From the IMG/VR virus record IMGVR_UViG_3300048625_000059, positions 1-31,745 of that record: a stretch of DNA of 31,745 nt; one strand, written 5' to 3'. Below are positions 17,409-26,400 of the stretch, piece by piece. The notes under the pieces were generated by a model that saw nothing but the letters and a program-made list of their open reading frames with translations, had not been told where the DNA came from and ran no database searches. Made by a program: the position numbers and the translations under genes. The stretch comes from a virus. The stretch's first letter is position 1. Every line of letters starts with the position of its first letter.

Positions 17409-20400
17409 ATGGCAGCTACAAAAACAATTAACTTTTTACCTGAGATTTTTCAAACCGACACAAACAAGAAATTTCTTAACGCAACCTTAGACCAATTAAT
17501 TAGTGAACCTAATTTTAAAAAGGTCAACGGATACATTGGTAGAAAGTTTGCGCCGACGTTTAAAACAACAGACAGCTACATTAACGAAATTGATGCAGCT
17601 CGTCAAAACTATCAGCTTGAGCCAAGTACTGTGATTGTTAACCCACAGACCGACACAGTTGATTTTTATAGCAGCTATGTTGATTTAATTAACAAGATCA
17701 AATTCTACGGCGGTAACGTTGACAATCACAGCCGTTTATTCTCTAACGAAATGTACAGTTTTGATGGCAAATTTGATTTTGACAAATTCATTAACTTCTC
17801 TCAGTACTACTGGATTGAAAATGGCCCAGATTCGGTTATGATCAGTGCAAGCGGTGTACCAACTGAATACACATGGGACGTAACAATCGATTCTACAACT
17901 GGCGCATATAATTTTGCAAGTAAAGCCGGTGCAGACAATAACCCAAACATCACGCTAGCATACGGCGGTAAGTACACTTTTAATGTTAAAGCTGGCGAAT
18001 TCTGGATTCAGGCTAAGCCTGGTACTAGCGGATTTGATAGCGATCATCCAAACATCAATGTGCGTCAAGTGCTTGGCGTAACAAACAACGGTGCAACCAC
18101 AGGCTCAGTTGAGTTCATTGTTCCGCAACCTAACGGCCAATCTCGTTACACTGACATGCCATTGGCACAAAGTGTTGACTATGCAACTACGTTGGCTTAT
18201 AGAGATATTAATGGAGCAACGTCTGCAGATTTCATTGCTCAATTCAACGGATTCGACGGTGTAGCAGCAGCAATTAACGGCAAGAAAATTATCTTTGTTG
18301 GCAGCGAGATCGACGATTACTTCTGGACTAGTGCATTAACAAACAACGACGTGGTGCCAACCGTTGATCGCTCTAAGACTTGGCAAGTTCAAGTAGATCA
18401 GAATACTGACGTTATCACATTAGTACCTGCAGAAATTGTAAACAAGAACGAACGTGTTTACATTAAGTCGGGTAACTCTAATGCAAGCAAGAACTTCTTT
18501 CTTGACTATACTGGATTTTACAAAGAAGTTCCGTTACTAACTGCACCGTTAAAAACTCTATTTTATCAAAACTCATTGAGCGGTTTATCAGCCGGTCTTA
18601 TTTCTCTAGTGGATCCAGCAAGTGCAGTAATTGATCCATTGTCGGATATTGTAGGACAAAAATCCTACATTAGCCCAACTGGTGTGGTGTTCACTAATGG
18701 ACTTCGCATACGATTTGATACCACAGCAACCGGCGGGTATGCAGATAACGAATACTATGTTGAGGGTGTGGGGTCTGCAATTAGGTTAGTACCAGTGTCG
18801 ACATTGATTGCACCGGAATTGCCGAACTTAACAGCACACGACTACTTAACTATTAACCGTAGCAGTCTAAACGTTAACGCATGGAGTCGCAGTAATCGTT
18901 GGTTCCACGTTGATGTGTTGAAAGCCACCGCTGCGTATAACAACGAAGATCTAGTATTAGACCAAACGCTAAGAGCAAGTCGCTCAATTATTGAATTTGA
19001 ACCTGACGTGCAGTTGTTTAACTATGGATTCGTCGCAAAGAATCCTGTTAACATCTTTGATACAAGCATTACTAATGCGTACACTCAGGTTGAAAACAAA
19101 TCTACAAACAACGCATCTACTCTAACAGTAACCAATGGCGGAACTACTCTAACACTAACCCACGGCGACAGAGTAATTTTCTCTAATGATTCAAGCCCAA
19201 CTGTTAGAAGTAAAATCTACGTGTTTAAAATCGTAGACATCAGTGAAAACATTAACGTCCAGCAATACATTGGCAATATTGTTGAAGCCGACGATGCCGA
19301 GATTGTTGCCCGCAATAACTTATTGGTAACTGGCGGAGATAGTGCTGGAAAAGAAATCTGGTATGATGGCACTAGCTGGCACACCGCCCAGCAAAAAACA
19401 GCAGTAAACCAAGCACCGTTGTTTGACATGTACGACGAAGCTGGTCGCAGCTTTGGTGATACAAACTATTATGTTAATACCAGTTTTATTGGTACTAAGT
19501 TATTTTCCTACAAACCTGGAACTGGCGCGAACGATCCTGTGCTTGGATTTCCATTAAGCTACCGCACGTTTAACAACGTGGGCGATATCCAGTACGAAAA
19601 CAACTTTGATGTTGATACGTTTACATACCTAGTTAGCCCTTCAACTAAAGTTGAGAGCATTAACACCGGGTATCTACATGTAACTACAACCATTGATTCA
19701 CACGAAACAACTAACATCTGGACAAAAACAACAGAGGACAGCAAACAGTATCAAATTATTCGTCACACTGCTGACGGTACTAACAACTTATTTGAAATTG
19801 ATATATTGCCTAACCCAAGCGCAGATATACCTAACGTTAAAGTTTTAGTAAACAGTAAGGTAATAGATGTAAACAACTTTGGGTTGACACAAGTTGGGGC
19901 ACGTTATGCAGTGTTGATTAATCCAACAATGTTAGCCGCTGGCGACAGCGTTGACTTGTTAATCTACAGCGGCAGCGTTAGCAAGTTGGGCTATTACCAA
20001 GTTCCATCTAACCTAGATAACAACTCGTTGAACGGGAACTTTACTTCGTTGACATTGGGGCAAATTCGTAACCATTTGATTACAATAAGTCAAAATTCTC
20101 AATCCGTGACTGGTACAGTACCCGGTAACAACAACCTACGAGATATCAATATCAAAGCCAACGGTGGTAGCATTTTGAAACATGCTAGCCCTGTGGTATA
20201 CAGCAGCTTGTTCCTAGTTGATGGGACTATGAATTTTGTCGATGGTCTACGCCATGCACAAAAAGAATACGCTAAGTTTAAGAATAAAATTCTTGAGTTA
20301 TCGACTCAAATTGAAATTGATGTAAACGACATTGCTGGGTCACTTGACACTATTATTGGTAACATCAATGCAGTAAAGAATTCTAACTTCCCGTGGTACT

Positions 20401-23400
20401 ATAGTGATATGGCTCCGTGGGGACAAAACAAAACTACACTGCCACCATACACTGTATTGGATCCTCGTATCCGTGAGTATGAATTAACTAAGATCTTTAA
20501 CGACACTGAGTTAAGCAACCTTGCGGTGTTAGTATATTTGACCCGCACAGTCAACGGAGTAAGCACAAAAGAGTTGCTAGTCAAAGGACAAGACTATGTG
20601 TTTAACAGCGACCGTCCTACTATTACAGTAGTTGACTCGTTTAACTTAAACTACAATGACATTATTACCATTGTAGAATACAGCAACACTGATGGTAATT
20701 ACATTCCTGAGACTCCGTCTAAGATGGGCATGTGGACTACATCGGTGCCTCAGATTTATTCTGATGATACTTTTGCTAGCGGCCCTGTGATGGTAATCCA
20801 AGGACACGACGGTAGCATTACTCCTGCATTTGGAGATTATCGCGACGATATCTTGCTTGAATTTGAACGCAGAATCTACAACAACATCAAGCAGGAATTA
20901 ACTCCATCAGTGGTACAAGCAGGAAGCCAGTTCCCTGGACGCTTCCGCGTGACAGACTACAGTCTAGCTGAGTTTAACCAAGTTCTAAGTTCTAATTTCT
21001 TGAGCTGGGTTGGTAATAATAGACTTGACTACACTACAAACAACTATTTCCAAAGTAACAACCCTTGGACATGGAACTACAAAAATTTCAAAGATGTACT
21101 AACAGGCGATTACCTGCCAGGTACATGGAGAGCAATTTTTGATTACTTCTATGACACAGACCGCCCTCATACTCACCCATGGGAAATGTTAGGGTTCACC
21201 GAGAAGCCATCATACTGGGATGACCGTTACGGAGCTGCTCCATACACCGGCGGTAACTTAGTACTGTGGACCGATTTGAGCTTGGGATATATCCATGCTG
21301 GAGACCGTGCTGGTATCTATGCAGAGTTTGCTCGTCCTGGTTTATTAAATATCATTCCGGTAGATGACAACGGTAATTTGCGTAGTCCTGAAAAATTTGC
21401 AGTACTAGATTTTGATAGTTCAAAAGCAAACTCTAGTTATGCAGTGGGCGATTTTGGCCCAGTGGAAACTGCATGGCGTCGTAGCAGCGATTATCCGTTT
21501 GTGCTAATGCAAACGCTAGCTCTGCTAAAACCAGCATACTTCTTCTCAAACTTTGCTAACATTGACCGTTACAAGTACAATAATAGTATCGCGCAGTACT
21601 TGGTATCTCCTGGTAACCAACACCTTACACCTACTAGCTTAGAAGTAAACGGCTCAGTGGATTCCACTGGTGCTATCCAGCGCACTGCTGGTTATGTTAA
21701 CTGGATTAGCGATTACCTAAAGAATTTGGGGATCGGCGACCCTCAGACTAAAATCAAAACTTACTTGAAAAACTTGAATGTACAGTTGAGCTACAAAGCG
21801 GCTGGCTTTACAGACAAGCGTTATATCAACCTGCTAGCAGAACAAGGTAGCCCAAATTCAACTAGTGACAGTATTATTATTCCTGATGATAACTATCGAG
21901 TTGAACTGTTTAAATCGGTTCCTACTAACAAGATTGCGTACAGTGCGGTTATTGTTGAGCGAAGCCAGAATGGGTACACAGTAAGCGGATACAACCTAAG
22001 TGGTCCTTACTTTACTATTGTCCCTAGCTTATCTAACAACAACGCCTATAGTATCACCGCTGGTAAAGCAACAGGGGTAATATACAAAGACTATCAGAAA
22101 GTTCGTGTACGAGTTCCGTACGGCTTTGAATTTAAGACAACTCAAGAAGTAGTTGACTTCCTAGTAAGCTACCAACGTCAATTGCAAAGCCAAGGGTTCG
22201 TGTTCACAGAATTTGATAACGACCTAGGTGCAAAACAAGACTGGATATTGAGTGCAAAAGAATTCTTAACTTGGGCGCAACAAGGATGGCAAGCAGGTAA
22301 CGTTATTATCTTGAGTCCAGTTAACCAGTCACTATCAGTTAAGACAGCAAACACAGTAGTAGATGAGATTACAAACTTCCCAACAGGATCTAAAGTACTA
22401 GACCCTAACTTTAGCGTAATTAAGCCTAGCGCATTCTCGGTAATTCGTGAAGACAATACGTTTAATATTTCGACCACAAAGGGACAAACTATCGCGTTTG
22501 CAGAATTGCATCTAGTGCAATACGAACACGTATTGATCTTTGATAACAAGACTTCGTTTAACGACATCATCTATAGCCCAGACACTGGTAACAGACAGTT
22601 CCGATTGAAACTGATTGGTAGTAAAACTGCTGACTGGACAGGCGCATTGAATCCAGCTGGTTTCATTTACAACAATAACAAAGTTGATGAATGGCAACAA
22701 GGCAAGGACTATAAAAAAGGTGCATTGGTTTCCTACAAGAATAGTTACTATGTTGCATTAGGCAAGGTAGTTGCGGCTGACTTGTTTGACATTAAACAAT
22801 GGAAGCAAATTAATCAGAACAGCATTAAGACTGGTCTATTGCCTAACTTTGCAACCAACGCTGCAAAATTTGAATCTATTTACGATATCAACAATCAGCC
22901 AATTGATGAAGAACTAAACTTCTATAGTAACGGGATCACTGGATTCAGAGAGCGTCAATATCTAACTGATTTGGCACTTGACGTAGAAACACAAAGCAAG
23001 TTCTATCAAGGATACATCAAGCAAAAGGGTACAAAGAACGCGATCCTTGCACTAGCTCAAGCACAATTAGCTAACATCAGTAACGAGATTACAGTTACAG
23101 AAGAGTGGGCATTGCGTGTTGGTGAATACGGCGCAACTGATAGTGATCGTTTTGTTGAATTGCAACTTGATGAAGCAATTATTACCAACAACCCTGCTCC
23201 TATTCAGTTGTTGACTGATAACGAAACTCCTGTATATGGCGTAGCACACTATTATCCTCGTGAAGTATACAGAAGCTCATTAACACATACTCCGTCTATG
23301 TTTGGGGATTATGTTCCAACTGCCGATGATGTAGTATATCCAACTGCGGGTTACGTAAACATTGATGACGTAGATGATACAATATTTGACATCCAGAACT

Positions 23401-26400
23401 TTGCAGATCTAGGTAACGTACTAAACAAAATTGGTACTGGATACACTATCTGGGCAGCTAAAGGATTTAACGGCGATTGGGACGTTTACCGCGTTAGCGA
23501 AACTGAGTGTGCAGTAACCGGACTATCATATAGCATCAACAACTATGCAACGGTTACCACAAGTGCAGCGCACAATTTAACCATTGGCGATATTGTTGCA
23601 GTTCGCAGATTTGATGACAGATTTGATGGGTTCTATCAAGTATACGCCATTAATGGAATCAATAGTTTCACTATCGGCCTACGTCAAAATTACAAACTAC
23701 TAAGCCAGCTACAAACTGTATCAGGCAACGGCATTTTATTTAAGTTAGCAAGCGGCCGTATTGCAAGCCCAAGCGAAGTAGATTCGCATACACCATTGTA
23801 TGGATGGGTCCAGAATGATAAGGTATGGGTTGACACACTAGACACCGCAGGCAACTGGGGTGTGTACAATAAAACTAGTCCGTGGAATTCTGCTACAAAG
23901 ATTTATCTGAACAGCAGTGAATACCAAGGACAGGATAACTTTGGTCAAAGTTTAAAAATTTCCAGTGATGGAAAAACAATGTTTGCTGGTGCACCAAATA
24001 GTGGTACTGGACGTGCAGCAATTTTCTTAAAAACCACAGCCGGCGAATGGCTAGAGAACAGCAACTTTGTAGTAAGCAGCACTGGTACCAGTGGCTTTGG
24101 TCAAGTGATTGACGCGAGCAATAAGTCATTTGTTATTGCTGCGCCGAGAAGTTTATCAAACACTGGTTATGTTTACGTATACAGTGTTGACGTGGCCACG
24201 GGTGTTTCGATGAGCCAGGTGATAACAGTGCAAGGTGGACAGGCAAATGATTTGTTTGGAGCAAGCCTTGCAGTTAGCCAAGACGGCAACTGGTTATACA
24301 TCGGTGCACCGGGTGCAGGAAAAGTCTATGCGTATGGTTTGTTAACCTCAGCCACCGCTATTCAGACTCTGACAGCCACCGGTAGCAACAATGACTTTAC
24401 ATTAACTAATCAAACAATCACTGATCCAAGTGAATTGTTGGTTAACAGTAACACAGCGTTAGTTCCTAACGTTGATTACACAATTATTAACGTTAGCGGA
24501 ACATACAAGATTCGATTCTTGGTCAACGGAGTTGCTACTCCACCAGCAGCTGGTCCAATCTTAGTGACCGTACACTCTCGTTACAAACTAATTGATACAT
24601 GGACTCAGGGTAACGGGTTCGGTACAAGTGTTGCTTGTAACCCTGCAGGTGACCAAATTGCCATTGGCGCAAACACCGCAACTGTTGGCGGCATTGCAAA
24701 TGCTGGTAAAGGATATGTATACGACCGTATGGTTGAAGGTTTCTATGCAAACGGTTCAAGTAATACATTCATTCCTGTTCGCCCAATTGGTAGCACACGC
24801 AGAGTAACTGCAAACAATGTTGAACAAGTAGCAGGCATTGATTACAATATCATTGGTAACAACGTTCAGTTTGTGACTGCACCAATCGCGGGTACTTTGA
24901 TCAACATTGAAACTAACCAATTTAACTTAATTCAATCTGTATCTAGCAGCACAGCAACTGATGGTCAACGCTTTGGTACAAAAGTAGTTATTAGCCCGGA
25001 CTCTACTAAAATTTACTTTAGTGCTCCGTACTTCAACTTACCGTACTACAGAAGCGGCGCAGTATACACCTTTGCAAACCAAGGTCGTCTATACGGATCC
25101 ATTGTTGGTACAGTGGCGAACCCAACTGTTACTCCCGGGCACAGTATCCGAGTTAACACAGTTGAAATTCAGTTCACTAGCAATACATTAGCACACGTTA
25201 TTAGTAAAATTAACGGTGCTGGTATCCCTGGTATCACTGCGTTTAATGACAATGGACACCTAAAGATTGTGTCTGCTCGTGTTACTTCGTTTAACAACGT
25301 TGGTGTTCTTACCAAGAGCAACAAGCTAGACGTGCTACCAGGTAGCGGAACAACATTGGCCCCTGGAACAGGAACAGCACTAGCTGACTTGGGGTTGACA
25401 ATTTTTGTACAGACACAAACAATCACACATCCAGCAAGCAATGAGAACGAATTCTTTGGTTCAGCACTTGCAATTAGTGATAATTCCACTACGTTGGCCA
25501 TTGGTAGCACCGGAGCTAAGACAATTAACGGAACATCGTTTGATTCAACAGAAACAACGTTTGACGTGGGCAGCTTGAACTTTAAGGATGCGATTGCTAA
25601 CAGCGGCGCAGTATACATATACGACTTGATGGACAACCCATACGAATCAATTGATAATCCAGCGTTGTTTGCTTATGTACAACAGTTGCAAGCACCAGCA
25701 CTAGATGATAATTTTAACTTTGGTGCGTCAATCGACATTGTTGGAAATTATATTGTCGCTGGAGCAATTAATGATTACTCGATTACTGCAAGAGGCGGTA
25801 GTATCTATGCGTTTGAGAATACACTAGGCACACAAGGTTGGGACCTAATTCGTTTCAACGAAACTCGTGTTGAACCAAACAGCATTGATAAGTTATACAT
25901 CTACAACACAAAAACACAAAACATTACTTCTAGATTAGATTATTTTGATCCAGTTAAGGGTAAGTTGTTGGGCGTTGCACAACAAGATATCGATTATGCG
26001 TGTGTAGCTGACCCAGCAATTTACAATGATGGTACTGGAGTTGATACTGGTCCAACTAGTAAGTTTGACACAACCTTCCACTGGACAAATGCGCAAGTTG
26101 GCAAGACATGGTGGGACACAGATCAGATGCGTTTCATCGACTACGAACAAAGCGACATTGTTTATCGCAGCAAGCACTGGGGTGAAATGTTCCCAGGTAG
26201 TACCGTTAAGGTATACGAGTGGGTAGAGAGCAGTGTATTACCAAGCAAATACGTTGAAAACGGCGGTAACGGCATTCCTAGAGATGAATCCAATGGTGCA
26301 TTTGTTAGCTATACATTTGTTGATGCAGCAACAGGCCTGTTCAAGACATTGTACTATTTCTGGGTGAGCGATAAGACAACAGTTGATGTTATTAAAACTA

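Noticed and set aside
22178-22570. A 130-codon open frame on the minus strand inside the giant gene
   Set aside because: It is a shadow of a well-supported plus-strand gene; the serine and leucine-rich product has no family features.
25169-25636. A 155-codon open frame on the minus strand inside the giant gene
   Set aside because: It is fully covered by the plus-strand propeller region, has no ribosome-binding site and has no recognisable domain.
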